Source: Spongilla lacustris (taxonomy: Eukaryota > Porifera > Demospongiae > Spongillida > Spongillidae). From it: DNA of 64,000 nucleotides. The position numbers were made by a program, and so were the translations under genes. The stretch covers positions 4,285,382-4,349,381 of the forward strand of contig OX442419.1 of NCBI GenBank assembly GCA_949361645.1. Direction: 5' to 3'. The notes beneath the pieces were generated by a model. That model made no database searches and was not told the DNA's origin. It was given only the letters and a program-made list of their open reading frames with translations. This document shows, in pieces, positions 14,044-25,386 of this stretch; position 1 is the stretch's first letter, and every line of letters begins with the position of its first letter.

Positions 14044-14668
14044 CTACGATAACGGACCCACTTTTGCGATTTATCCCAGTGTCGTCGGAGGAAAGATGAC
14101 CGTGGGACTTCACCACACATGAGATAGCGTATATGATGCTGTAATACACAATAAGGGCTATTAATATATATCACGGATCACATATGATGATCGAAATCCC
14201 ACCTTTCCTCCGACGTTTGCAAATTGATCATAACAGATGACGTAGTAATATAGGACGCGAGCTGCAGAAGGTCTTTTGAATAGCATATAGGTAGTATAGA
14301 GGATATGCAATTTACTTGTATTATATTATTTACCTACGAACTCACGTCACCGTGTATGTTGCTATATATACGTAATCTTGATGAAATTTCTGTATATATG
14401 AAATAGTGATAATACACGAAAATATCACTTTTCCTGAACACATGATCAACCTATAAGATAGAGTAAAGCGGTGCCCCATAATAGTCCACTTCTCCACTTC
14501 ACTCGTGAGCCCCTGAAGCACAAACTGGATGCCCTTCTGATGGCAAAGGCTAGATGTCTAACGTAGCCACATGTTTGAGAGTAGGGTTTTACCCATTTGT
14601 GGGCAAAGTTTGCTGCTAGTCTTTAAAATGTCCTGCCTCTCTGTGAAGTAGTCCATCAACTTACATCA

Positions 14669-14869
14669 CTAGTGGTGTAAAGTTACCCCTCCTGTCAGAT
14701 ACAGCTTGTTCATAAATCCTTTTCTCCACACCTGTGCTGCCATATCTCCTATGTAGTGTCTGATTTCACTATGCCTCTGAATGATGAGTCCTCCCTTCTT
14801 GCAATCCAGGGCATGCTGAAGAGACATGGTGGCCCCCACATCTATCTTCACTTCACTTTGACCTGTCAC
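14669..14869 (-). pseudogene. Fragment of a retroelement-type polyprotein (HALDCKKGG family)
   Basis: The minus-strand frame reads SLQHALDCKKGGLIIQRHSE followed by IRHYIGD. From memory this block (HALxCxxGGL..RHNEIRD) is common in invertebrate reverse-transcriptase-like ORFs, just before the C-terminal region seen at 58.7-59.2 and 41.4-41.7 kb. Only about 65 codons survive, with stops on both sides. It abuts the left end of the element at 14885. Confidence 0.5.
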
Positions 14870-15379
14870 CTATGAAGTTCCGAGATGGCCTTGGGGGAAG
14901 GGGGGGAATGCGTTATTTTGTCACGTGCATATGTTTAAAAATACTGTATTGTGTACTTGCTATAGCCTTGAAAAATAGCTACACCAGGTAAAAGCAATGC
15001 AACAGCTTTCACTTGTGAACTAGTTATGAAGGTAGTGTGCATCCCTGGCCCATGTAGTCTGGGGACCAGACTATGGCCCATGCTGGTGTCACATCCTAAG
15101 TAGTTAAATATCAGCACAAATGAAGGACATCTAAGTCTGTTTGCTGGGTTCGTGGAGGTTACATGTAACCAAGCAAGTAACTCTACATAGTTGTACATTT
15201 AATACATTTAATACAATACACTAGGAGTTGTCAATTGGCCCTGCGATTATCTAATAGTACAGGCATGGGGAGGTGTGATGCACTGCAAAGGATGCTGAGC
15301 TATCTGCTAATCAAATTGAAGGTGATAGTACACTGACACTGTAATGCTGATATTGGGTATGTGGGATTACTCACATTCA

Positions 15380-15605
15380 CACACCACACACACAACACAC
15401 ACACACCACACACACATGTAGATCCACACACATACATTCACATACACATGTAGATTCACACACACATACATTCACACATTACAAAAAATTCACACACATA
15501 GATTCACACACATTGTCATAAATTCACACACTTACAATCACACACCACACATTCACACACATCCACTCATTCACACACAAATTCACACACACATACATTC
15601 AAAAA
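15380..15605. repeat. CA-rich degenerate tandem repeat
   Basis: ATTCACACACA/CATACATTCACA units lie inside the kinase-carrying TIR element. The units drift in length between 10 and 18 bases. Confidence 0.7.
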
Positions 15606-15613
15606 TTTGTTGT

Positions 15614-15870
15614 CAGATAGCTATGGCCCTAGCATACATGCATGGACAAGATCCTCAAGATATCCATCGCGACATGAAACCAGCCAATGTTATAGAACTC
15701 ATTATTTGATTATACTTTCTGAATGAAGTTAAATTTTGGCTACTGCAGGTTACCTGAGGGATACACATGTTGGGTCTTGCCAAGGTCCACCATCAGATGT
15801 CAGCAATACAGACGTCCAATGGTTCAGGAACTGGCACTCTAGCCTATAAGGCACCCTGAAATAGATTTAA
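15614..15870 (+). pseudogene. Protein-kinase exon relics (catalytic loop and activation segment)
   Basis: Positions 15614-15692 read QIAMALAYMHGQ...DIHRDMKPANVI, a kinase catalytic loop with HRD and the Asn that binds metal. The frame then hits a stop in sequence resembling an intron. From about 15755 another stretch reads LGLAKV (where DFG would precede) and ends GTGTLAYKAP with a one-base shift just before the expected Glu of the APE motif. Loss of DFG, a frameshift and missing upstream exons show it is a broken copy. Both pieces lie between the inverted arms of the element at 14885-16174, so this looks like a captured gene fragment. The kinase subfamily cannot be told, though LAYMHGQ and GLAKV resemble IRAK/TKL-type kinases. 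Confidence 0.65.
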
Positions 15871-16179
15871 AAGGTCGACACCCATGGACAAATATTCTTT
15901 TAGCTGCATCATGATAGAGTTATTCCAGGATTATAGGGTGTGGGGTGATGTCCTGACATACACAATATTTAACTACTTCGGATGTGACACCAGCATGGGC
16001 CAGGGATGCAAACTACATTTATAACTACATTTATAACTACATCTATAACTAAGTGCACAAGTGAAATGCTTTTATTTGGTGTAGTTTTTTGTCAAGGCTA
16101 TAGCAAGTACACAACACAGTATTTTAAACATTCACACGTGACAAAATAATTCATCCTCCCCCCCCCAAGGCATGGTACA

Positions 16180-17640
16180 AGCAAAGTTGAATCACATACA
16201 CCCCCCCCCCCACACACACACACACACACGTGACGTGTGTATCATTACATACCCGACACTGCAGTGCAGTACACGTACGCGCAAATAGGTAGGATAACTG
16301 CACGGCATAATCTTTGCGCTGCCTCATGATATTCTGCATTCCGTGGACAAGTTCTAAACAAAAACACAAACTGTACAACGGATCATCGTTAGCAAATCAA
16401 TCGAAGACATGAGGCTATTTTTACCGCTATAACCATAGATATTAGAGAGGGATTGGAAACGGAGCACGTGAGCCATAGAGCCCTGTAGTACCATATACAT
16501 GTACATGTATACCGGGTATGGTAGTACATTGCAACCCGCGATGGTGCTAATTCGATGAAGTGACGCCTCGCCCCTCTTGAGAAGAAAGTAAGTTGAGTGT
16601 TTTGTCCAATCTGGTAGAAGAATACGATAGCGCAAAATGCGTACATTCGGGCAAACTTATCGCCATGTTTATAGCCCTTTTAGAACCCAAGATACAGAAT
16701 TTTGAGGGCATACAACAACTAACCGATACAACTCCCCTAAACTTCCCTTTCTTTATAAAGAAATAGCCTGGCCAGATGCAGCACAAAATTTTACGTACGG
16801 TGAGGCGTGTTGAAGGCGTTTAGGTTGAAGGGTCTTGGGCTAACTCCACATTTTATGTTTTCGACATCGCCATGAACTAACCAACAAAACTACCTGTTTA
16901 AGCTTTTATTCGATTCCAAAAAAAAAAATTTCAGATAGCTACACCAATTCTACGAATGGTAGTCACCATCGCCCCGGCGTAACCAAGCTCTGGGTTTAGT
17001 CGTGAAAAAAAATTCTAAACGGGTGATCCATTTTACTAATGCCATAATAGTACGAGGGATTTGTACTATGAAGGCTATTGATTATCATTTTTGTTTAGCT
17101 GCATTATGGTGGGGGGGGCGGGGGGGGGGGGGGGGTGTTGGAATCACTCTTTCTTTCCTTTTCACATTGTTTGGAAGGAATGAATGAAGCGGCCTGAGTA
17201 CGAGGATCATCGAGGAGTCGTGAAGCAGTGTTAATGAGTCCGTTTCCTAATTCCAATCCTTCTACTCTATTAAATATCTATGCTATAACCAAGCTCGTAT
17301 ACGTCTCGGGTCGTGCTAATTTTTGCTATCGGCTCGTACCCATTTTTGCTCTCCACCACCGCTCGTACCCATTTTTACGATCGACCATCCGTAAACACCA
17401 AAAAAATAAACACATGATGTAAGGGCGCGTGACGTCATTGCTATCATCGGCTTCGGAAGCCATAAAATTGGCAATCCTGTTGCACGCACAAACTGTTTAG
17501 CTTAATTGTGGGCGATTTTGTTGCTGTGGCCAGAAACCACTGAAGTACCCTTCAGGGCTATGGAGTAAACAGGATGCCCGACACATATACGAGTGGCTAG
17601 CCCCACCAGGCCCCATCTTTATGTTATTGCAGGCTTAGTG
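16180..17640. other. No gene seen
   Basis: Overlapping short minus-strand frames at 16.15-16.79 kb show no splice structure or recognisable motif. A G-rich run lies at 17110-17136. Confidence 0.55.
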
Positions 17641-17644
17641 AAAC

Positions 17645-17888
17645 AACATAAAAGTTAAACAAAATTGGTGATGTAGAATTTGTAGTCACCAATTGAATAA
17701 AAAGAAAGGAAACAATGAATTATGCATATGGACATTATATACATTCATTAATTTACAGACCTACATTATTAGCAAATCTACCTGCCGGAAATTGCTCAAT
17801 GACAGATTAGGTATGTAATATAATTCCTTGTGTCCTTACTTTTTAATTCTACAAATCCTATACCGCATCACGTTAATTTAATTCTTAT
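17645..17888. mobile_element. Diverged copy of the 21.2-kb hairpin MITE
   Basis: The sequence shares AAAATTGGTGATGTAGAATT, a CAATTGAATAAAAAG block, GACCTACATTATT and the reverse-complement half (TTAGGTATGTAATAT, CCTTACTTTTTAATT) in the same order as the intact copy. It is shorter and mutated, so it is an older insertion. Confidence 0.7.
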
Positions 17889-18454
17889 ACCTTAAGTTTG
17901 TGTAGTATTCATCGATCAGCCCGAGGATTATTAACTTGATATGTGACAGTTATGTTGGAGGATTCCGAGTTGTGAATCAGGACCTACGTTAGTAGGTCCT
18001 ATGTAGGATTTGAAGTGTGATGAATACGATTAGCAAAATACCCGATTCCACTATTGCCGATGTGCCGTAGAATCAGTAGGACTTTAGCGAGCGTATTTGG
18101 ATACAGGAGTCGAGTACCTACAACTTAGTAAAACTGCCGACGCTTAGAAAGCTCAGACAACAGAGATACGGCTCACTCGTTCCCACACTCGAACCTAAAA
18201 AAAGTTTCTCCATCTTCCGGATCTGATAAGATAAGATTCGCTCGGATAAGAGGTCTATTGCACTGCATCTTCGTCACGATTGAAGTGTAATGTTAGCCGT
18301 TTTGAAAAGGAACTGCAGGAGACAAGTTAGAAACTTTCTGCCGAGTTTGTTTGGTACTATTACTTTCCGAATTTGAGTTATACTGAACACAATTTCGATC
18401 TTTAGCAAACATAGTTATGTTAACGCATAGCCCACAACAGATTTTATCAGCTTC

Positions 18455-18732
18455 TTGTGCCCTGGCCCTATTAGCTGCACCGGAAACACGTGTACAAGAC
18501 ATAAATTACGAAAGTTGTGTAGACGAGTCGCAAGATCAGATGAATGTAAGGAGCGTGACAGTATTCAAGAAGCGCATGAAACAAAGAAGGCTTGCGACAG
18601 GAAGCGCTACAAAGCCGATTTTGAAAGTAAGAAGGATAGCACGAAGGCCGACTACGATCAAAATCGAGAACTGATTTTAGCGTCCAAACAAGCTCAATAT
18701 CAGGCAAATCCAAAGGAAAAGAAATCCTACGA
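18455..18732 (+). CDS. Candidate exon of a Lys/Asp-rich repeated-protein family
   Basis: The frame encodes KKACDRKRYKADFESKKD, then YQANPKEKKSYE, and stops at a consensus donor (GAG-gtagga at 18732). Regularly spaced KxxxRxxYxAxPxxKK units recall Lys-rich repeat proteins expanded in sponges and cnidarians and sometimes linked to Helitron-like elements. I saw no convincing partner exon, so it may be a relic. The upstream boundary is unknown. Confidence 0.35.
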
Positions 18733-19261
18733 GGTAGGAGTATAACGTTTGGGTGCAATATGTCCATGTTTATTCGCGCGCAAGGGTAGGACCATTCATC
18801 AGTGAGTTCTGTTCAGTGCATGCATGGTTGCTCCTCTATCAACGGGAATATCCTTCACAAATGCGTGTCCACTGGTGGTCCCCACCTGCAGAGCAAACCA
18901 GGTGCTGCATGTTCATTCAAGCTGCACTGGTAACCCCATAACTCATGTCTCTCCCATGACAGAGCATCCTTGGAACTAACCCCATAGTAGTTGCTACAAC
19001 GCTTTGTTCTTGACATGGCTACAAGCACTGCTGCTCAGGGGAAGGTATATGGTTTTCATTCAAATATGTGTGTCTGCCAGTTGTGAGCTGTTCTTGGCCA
19101 ATGTTATTAGGTGGAGATGGAGAAGAGGAAAGGGAACACCATCCTACCAGGATGAGGAGTGGACCACTCTGGAAGGGTGGGTGTATGTGTATGTTTGTGT
19201 GTGCCATGTCCCACGGATATGTTGCCGAGTTATCTATACAGCAGGTGTGATGTTGTGCTTG

Positions 19262-20431
19262 CTATCCCCTCCTTTGCTCGTCCTCTTCCCTCCTGTCTCA
19301 TCCTCTCTTCTCCCTTCCCTCCTCCCTTCACTTCCTCCCCTCCTCCCTTCCCTTCACCTCCTCCCCACCTCCCTTCACCTCCCATCCCCCTCCCTTCACC
19401 TCCTCCCCCTCCTCCCTTCACCTCCTCTCCCCCTTCCCTTCTCCCTTCCCCTCCTCTCCCCTTCCCTTCTCCATTCCCCTCCTCTCATATTTCTCTTCTC
19501 CCTTCCCCTCCTCTCATATTTCTCTTCTCCCTTCCCCTCCTCTCCCCCTTCACTTATCCCATCCCATCCTCCCTTCCTCTCCTCTCCCTTTCACTTATCC
19601 CTTCCCATCCTTCCTTCACCTCCCCTCCTCTCCCCCTTCTCTTCTTCCTTCCCTTCCTCTCCTCCTTCTCCCTTCTCATCCTCCCTCTCCTCTCCCCCTT
19701 CTATTCTTCTTCGCTTCCTCTCCTCATCCTCCCATTCCATCCTCCCTTCACCTCCTCTCCCCTTCTCTTCTCCCTTCCCATCCGCCCTTCCCCTCCTCCC
19801 TTCACCTCCCATCCTCCTTCACCTCCCATCCTCCCTTCACTTCCCCTCCTCCCTTCACCTCCCCTCCTCCCATCCTCCCATCACCTCCCCTCCTCCCTTC
19901 ACCTCCCCTCCTCCCTTCACCTCTCATCCTCCCTTCACTTCCCCTCCTCCCTTCACCTCCCATCCTCCCTTCACCTCCCATCCTCCCTTCACCTCCCCTC
20001 CTCCCATCACCTCCCCTCCTCCCTTCACCTCCTCTCCTCCCATCCTCTTCACCTCCCCTCCTCCCTTCACCTCCTCTCCTCCCATCCTCTTCACCTCCCC
20101 TCCTCCCTTCACCTCCCCTCCTCCCTTCCTCCCTTCACCTCCCCTCCTCCCTTCAACTCCTCCCCCTCCTCCCTTCACCTCCCCTCCTCCCTTCAACTCC
20201 CATCCTCCCTTCACCTCCCCTCCTCCCTTCACTTCCCATCCTTCCTTCACTTCCCATCCTCCCTTCACCTCCCCTCCTCCCTTCACTTCCCATCCGCCCT
20301 TCACCTCCCATCCTCCCTTCACTTCCTCTCCTCCCTTTACTTCCCATCTTCCCTTCACCTCCCCTCCTCCCTTCACCTCCTCCCCCTCCTCCCATCCCAT
20401 CCTTTCTTCACCTCCCATCCTCCTCCCTCAC
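19262..20431. repeat. 1.17-kb polypyrimidine satellite (18-bp core unit)
   Basis: Almost every base on the plus strand is C or T. The right 600 bp is built from a TCCTCCCTTCACCTCCCM unit of 18 bases with variants, and the left part is more degenerate. The 500-residue frames across it are composition artefacts. It is a homopurine-homopyrimidine tract with triplex potential. Confidence 0.95.
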
Positions 20432-20529
20432 AGCTGGGCATACAGTTTGGCCATGATGGTAGACCTATTCTGTGCTGTACTCAATGGTGGTCCTTTTGCA
20501 CACCACTTATGAAAATGGCAAGCAATCTG
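20432..20529 (+). other. Possible exon immediately after the polypyrimidine tract
   Basis: The pyrimidine tract ends in ctcacag, an ideal acceptor. An open segment LGIQFGHDGRPILCCTQWW follows, and a gtaagc donor after ASNL occurs at about 20530. No family was recognised and no transcript evidence is available. Confidence 0.25.
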
Positions 20530-21163
20530 GTAAGCATCTTTGGTGTGAATGGCCAATTGCTACAGACATTTAAGGTGATTAATCCTGATGCCTTTGTTTA
20601 CTGGCTTTGGAGAACACATGCGTACCTTCAGTCAAGAGCAGAGGGCTTTGAATCATGTGAGAATAGTTTCATAATGGGGGGGGGGGGGGGGGGTGCTATG
20701 CTTAGGTTGATCCTGATAAACCAATTTTGGTAGCTGGTAATCCATAGTGGTTTAATGAAAAGCGTGTTAGGCATTAGAAAATGGCATTAAATATCATGAT
20801 GCTCTGGTTGGAGCCAGGGTAAGGGCATTTGTGGTCTGGGCATAATATGTTGTTCCTTCACTACTAATACCTCCTCTCCTTCACTACTACTTCTTTTATA
20901 GGGGTCCCCTCGCCTTTCAAAATAACCTGGCTGAGAGACTGGGTGTTGCTCACATGCCAGTTCAGATACTTAGCTGTCTAAAAGAAAGAAATTGTTTGAT
21001 TATTATGTGATTTAATGTTGATAGCAAGTGAGCAGATCAAACTGTCTTATACTGCTGTAATGTGATGCTCTATATTATATTCCAAGATTGCCCTTCTTTC
21101 TTTGTTTGCTCTCATGCATGCAACATATAAGTAGGAACCCGCCGGGGGAAAAAAAAGGAGTGA

Positions 21164-21470
21164 AACAAGATATAAAAATTTAATTAAAATAAAATTGGTG
21201 ATGTAGGATTTGTAAACAGCAATTGAGTAAAAAGTAAGGAAACAAGGAATTACGGATATTATGCATTCATTAAATTATAAATATTACAGACCTACATTAT
21301 TTAGCAAATATACCTGTCTGAAATTCTGTGCTAAATGTAGGTATGTAATATTTATAATTTAATGAATGCATAATATCCGTAATTCCTTGTTTCCTTACTT
21401 TTTACTCAATTGCTGTTTACAAATCCTACATCACCAATTTTATTTTAATTAAATTTTTATATCTTGTTCA
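21164..21470. mobile_element. ~307-bp AT-rich hairpin MITE
   Basis: The arms 21164-21308 and 21333-21470 are inverted copies over about 140 bases. Shared blocks include ACAAGATATAAAAATTTAAT, AAATTGGTGATGTAGGATTT and GGAATTACGGATATTATGCA. The loop is short. There is no coding potential. Confidence 0.85.
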
Positions 21471-23443
21471 AATTTCTTGTGGCGATGCTGGGATTAGTAG
21501 GGGATTTGACCATATCTGACCGGCGTGCTACGCGTAGGTATATAGGGGCAGATTGACATGATAGGGGACTTGAGGTTATAGCCACGTATATATACTGCAC
21601 TATCGTACATGCAACTGAATATGGCGCAAGAGAAAAGTCTTCTCAGGCAGGCTATGTAATCACAAAATGTTCAAGAGCAGAGCCGTGAGGAGGGACTGCC
21701 CATTGATATAACGTCTGCGACGTATATACGTTCTCGGCGGCGAAGTTTAGCATATATTCTGATGCAGGTCGAAGAACAGTGGGGTGATCGCAAGGTCTTT
21801 GTTGATCTTTATAGGGCAGTTGCAAGTAATATACATGCATGCATGCAGTGCGCAAAGACTTTAAAAGTGAGCGAGTAAATGATATAGCTCTGCAGTATAT
21901 CAACCATGCATATTTTAAATGATGCTCTATAAGCTGCATGGGGCCCATTCCTGATTCGATAAGACCACAGCCATGGCCAGTGAGTTCATATTAATATATC
22001 ATGTCGTGGCCATGTAGCATGCACAGTAAGCCAGCCCTAACAATATTCATGCAATTTCTACATCTTGTGATACATGTTATGTAGGCCTTTAGTTTACCCA
22101 CGCTGGGTTATCTACCACCTAGCTAAACAGTACAATATATAGATAATATACGTAAACAAGTGAAACCACTATATGTACATGCATGTTCATGTATGTACAT
22201 GTACTGAAACAGATCTATCGATTAATAAACAACAAAATGTCTTCACAGCAAACACTTGTACAGTAGGTTGCACGGTATATATAAAACTGTTTATATGCAT
22301 GTTTAAAAGGTTACATGCATGTGTACATTTAAAACCCATTTGCAGATCGTGTGAGCCCGGAATGCAATTATGCCTAAGTCTGTTGTTTGAAGAACTACCT
22401 TTCGGAAATGTGCAAGTCGCAAAGAAAAACCTACCCTGGATATATATGGTTGGACTGACCACATCAATACAGCTACCAATATGGTGTTATATATCTATAA
22501 TTATAAAGGTGTAGAGCAGCCAAACTCAACAGTACCCCTACAGTGACGGCTCCGGCAATGGAGGAACCAGCTGCATCCTTGCAAAAATCGTGGTGTGCTG
22601 GACGAGTCTGACTTTTGATGTGACACGTGCAACTGATATATATGGTACTGTTCCTATAATGCGATGGCCATATTTATGTATCTATACATCATGCAGAAAC
22701 GTATATATAATATTATCTGCTCTCGTTGTTGCGTGTGAAATTGTCTTTTTGTATATATAATAATGCGTCGTTTGTTTGAAATTTCCCTTTTCTAAAAAGT
22801 ATATCAAGCTTTAAAGTATGACTGACAAACGCGCGTGTACATTTTAAAATAAAGCGGAGCTATAGAAGGCAACGGGGACGTCAGCGCTAGCTGCTATAGT
22901 CATCATTCTATATATGCAGAGTCATGCATGCAGACTGCAGCTGATAACGATTGGTGCATGAGTGCAATCGTCAATTGACTGATCTGTTATGGCCGTGCCA
23001 TTAGCTTCTTCTGCGGCGTGTATGCACGTGCTCGTCCCGACCCCTTAGATATAGGGAGGATTTGACAGCATGCTTTGATATGACGCCGGCAATGTCAAAT
23101 CCCGACCCTTAAGCCTGCCCGACGCTTGTATAAAATATTCTTCACCTTAATTAAGCTTCAAACTCTCTGTTTGAAAGTGTGATGAATTAAACTGAGGAGT
23201 TTGGACAGATATGGCACAGATGAAGTACCTCCTTCGTCTTTCTTCTGATCATGACTTCGAAGCAACTAAACCCAGCCTAAACGTTTCGCATTATATCTTT
23301 TAGAAGTTTTTAAAGTACCAGTGTTATTTTTAAATATGGTCAATCTCTATACAACTCCGCATGCAAATAGTTATACATGTAGTGTGGCCATTTGCCTCTT
23401 CCTGCGGATAAATATTTATCGAAGCACAAATTAAATTACGCGG
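21471..23443. other. Upstream region of the GPCR, no gene seen
   Basis: AT-rich sequence with many ACATGCATG-type short palindromes. The GPCR promoter should be at its right end, but no clear core element was identified. Confidence 0.5.
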
Positions 23444-24451
23444 GTGCATGCAAGTTTATGTTTACGTACAAATCAGTTAATGTCACACGCCTATCCACCG
23501 CACCGGCCTGAGACCATGTCTTGCCAGAACGCAAGTAACGACTGCTCCGTTCTCGTCACAATCTATGGATCAATAAGCAGCCTTTCTGTTGTCGTTTGTC
23601 TTGTGGCGGTCATCCAAGTACGGCGACAGAATTTGCACCGGTTGTTTATTTACCGTCTCGCTGTCTACCAAGTAGCAGGATCGCTATCATTTGCGGTGTG
23701 GGGTGTGTGCCAGTTCTTCTTGCTCCGAGTCGATTACAAAAATGGCGGATTCTGCATAGCCATAGCTTTCCTGATTCAAGTTTCGCTGTGGTGGCAGCTG
23801 CTATTTTCGCTGTGTGTGACGTTGCACCTTTTTGTCTTCGTGGTCTTCTACAGAGATTTGAAGATGCTCGAACCGTGGTACCTCGGAATTTCCGTACTCG
23901 TTGCTCTATCGATCTCCATCGTCCCCTTGATTACAAAGACGTACGGCCCGTCCCCCGCATGGTGTTGGATTACTAATGCTCCAAATACGGCCGGATACGC
24001 CGAGCAACTAGGCGTGTGGCTAGTCCCGGCCTTCGCAGCACTCTGCGCTGAGTCCGTGGCCCTGGTTTTCATGATGGGAGTTCTTTGTCGTAGAACGTAC
24101 TGGAGGATGACTGCAGAAAAGAACTTAATTAGAGACAAACACAAGAAGGCGCTACAACAATTACTTCCTCTGGTCGCCTATCCGCTTCTCTTTTGTGTGT
24201 TGGTTACACCTCCCTTGGTTACCCGCGCTATAAAGAGCTCATACAACATCGAACTGCTGTTTTTCCTGTTGCCAACAGCCATCTGCGTTCCTCTTTGGAG
24301 CCTGCTGTCAGGACTGGCCCTTAGCGTCCACATTGCCATTTTCAAAATGTACCAGGAGTCGAGGTCCCAAAATAGACCCATCCTGATGAAAAATGTCGTC
24401 GTTCAGGAGGGCGAGCCTCACAAAGAGGTTCCATACAATGATGAGCTTTAG
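23444..24451 (+). CDS. Intronless cAMP-receptor-like (class E-like) 7TM GPCR
   Basis: One open frame of 335 residues, with alternative starts at M13 and at M25 (23516). M25 gives a short N-terminus with an NAS glycosylation site. Seven hydrophobic segments lie at about 35-57, 66-92, 103-136, 146-164, 190-214, 238-262 and 270-300. Cys104 at the top of TM3 and Cys174 in the PAWCWI motif of extracellular loop 2 can form the usual disulfide. The WCWI loop, the LHRLFIYRL segment before TM2 and the overall size are what I know from Dictyostelium cAR-like receptors and their relatives in sponges and other invertebrates. The third intracellular loop (about 215-238) is basic. The C-tail ends NDEL, which would face the cytosol and so is not expected to act as an ER-retrieval signal. 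The ligand is unknown. The lack of introns contrasts with the other genes here and could mean an old retrocopy, although single-exon GPCRs are common. Confidence 0.85.
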   Translation: MHASLCLRTNQLMSHAYPPHRPETMSCQNASNDCSVLVTIYGSISSLSVVVCLVAVIQVRRQNLHRLFIYRLAVYQVAGSLSFAVWGVCQFFLLRVDYKNGGFCIAIAFLIQVSLWWQLLFSLCVTLHLFVFVVFYRDLKMLEPWYLGISVLVALSISIVPLITKTYGPSPAWCWITNAPNTAGYAEQLGVWLVPAFAALCAESVALVFMMGVLCRRTYWRMTAEKNLIRDKHKKALQQLLPLVAYPLLFCVLVTPPLVTRAIKSSYNIELLFFLLPTAICVPLWSLLSGLALSVHIAIFKMYQESRSQNRPILMKNVVVQEGEPHKEVPYNDEL

Positions 24452-24939
24452 GGCATGCATGCATCAAATCAGTCAAAACACGTTTGTTTTGTTGTTTTTT
24501 TTTTAAATCTTGGCGCATTTTGTACGCATATATGCATCGGGCTGCACTGAATACTGGTAATGATACTTTCATCTCTGCAGGGGTGTCAATACATACATGC
24601 ATGCCATATTATAATTATTATATTGCAAGAAAAGAATCGATCACCCTGTGCCGCATGCTGCATGGTGCAGATAGGCAACGAGTGTTTTGAATAGACCCTT
24701 TCTGGAGCACGATTAACATGGTTATTTGCCCAACTTCCTGCCTGCCTAGAAGTACTGCATGCACCTCCGGGATACTATTTGAAAGTGAAATAAAGGGATA
24801 GAATTGTCTGTTGTTGTTGCATAGACCCGGCTATAGTGTTACATTTCTAACGCATTCACACGGAGGACTGCATGATGAAAGCTGAGGAATATACAATTAT
24901 ACTTGTCCATATATAGTGCGAACCATGCATGTGGTCCGG

Positions 24940-25376
24940 CACTGGATGTGGATAGTCAATGCCAGAGGACCTGTTTGCTAATGCTGCTAAGGGAAGGCTC
25001 TCAGGAATATCAACAAAAGCTCTTGCATGGTATGGATGAAGAGCAGTATATAATATAACCATGAAAACACACTTTGTAGTGTACCAGTATACATACAGTT
25101 GCCCTATATGGTGTTGCCTCTGCTCCAGCAGTGATTCAGAAAGCTATAGACCTATACAAGGGGTGATATGGAGCCTTATATGAGAAGCAGTTGTTTCGGC
25201 TAGAGGAAGTAGACTAACTGCATGAAGACCTACAAATTGAGAGTAAAGATAAACAAGTGCGCATTCTGGCATGAAGGTCTCCCTGGAGTACTTGGGCCAT
25301 AAAGCAGATGCCTCTGGACTACATCCACTAAGCAGCAAGGTGGAAGCCATTATTCAAGCCCCTGAGCCACAGTTTA
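24940..25376 (+). pseudogene. Ty3/gypsy-type reverse transcriptase relic, 5' part
   Basis: Pieces of a gypsy-type RT occur in order in shifting frames. They are PEDLFANAAKG near 24965, then DEEQY, a block resembling the PFGVASAPA motif near 25100-25130, and KVSLEYLGHKADASG with SSKVEAIIQAPEP at about 25275-25371. Several stops and frameshifts interrupt them, so the copy is dead. The YIDD-bearing segment is not preserved. No LTRs were recognised. Confidence 0.65.
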
Positions 25377-25386
25377 TATACAACAG

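Larger units (their letters stand above)
14885..16174. mobile_element. TIR/foldback element with ~220-bp inverted arms and captured kinase fragment
   Basis: The left arm (14885-15110) and right arm (15957-16174) are reverse complements with modest divergence. Shared blocks include CTTGCTATAGCCTTG, TTTTGTCACGTG and GGCCCATGCTGGTGTCACAT. The left arm has a short extra piece around 15055-15075 (TAGTCTGGGGACCAGACTA), itself a hairpin. Outer ends carry G- or C-runs (14894-14908; 16156-16166). The interior holds a CA-rich stretch (15380-15605) and the kinase relics. No transposase frame is seen, so it is non-autonomous. I could not define a clean target duplication. Confidence 0.7.

Noticed and set aside
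16151..16786. Overlapping minus-strand frames of 75-93 codons
   Set aside because: No motifs, no splice structure, and they overlap one another in different frames.
19004..20733. Two frames of about 500 codons rich in Pro/Ser/Leu
   Set aside because: They come from a pure pyrimidine satellite, which lacks stop codons by composition.
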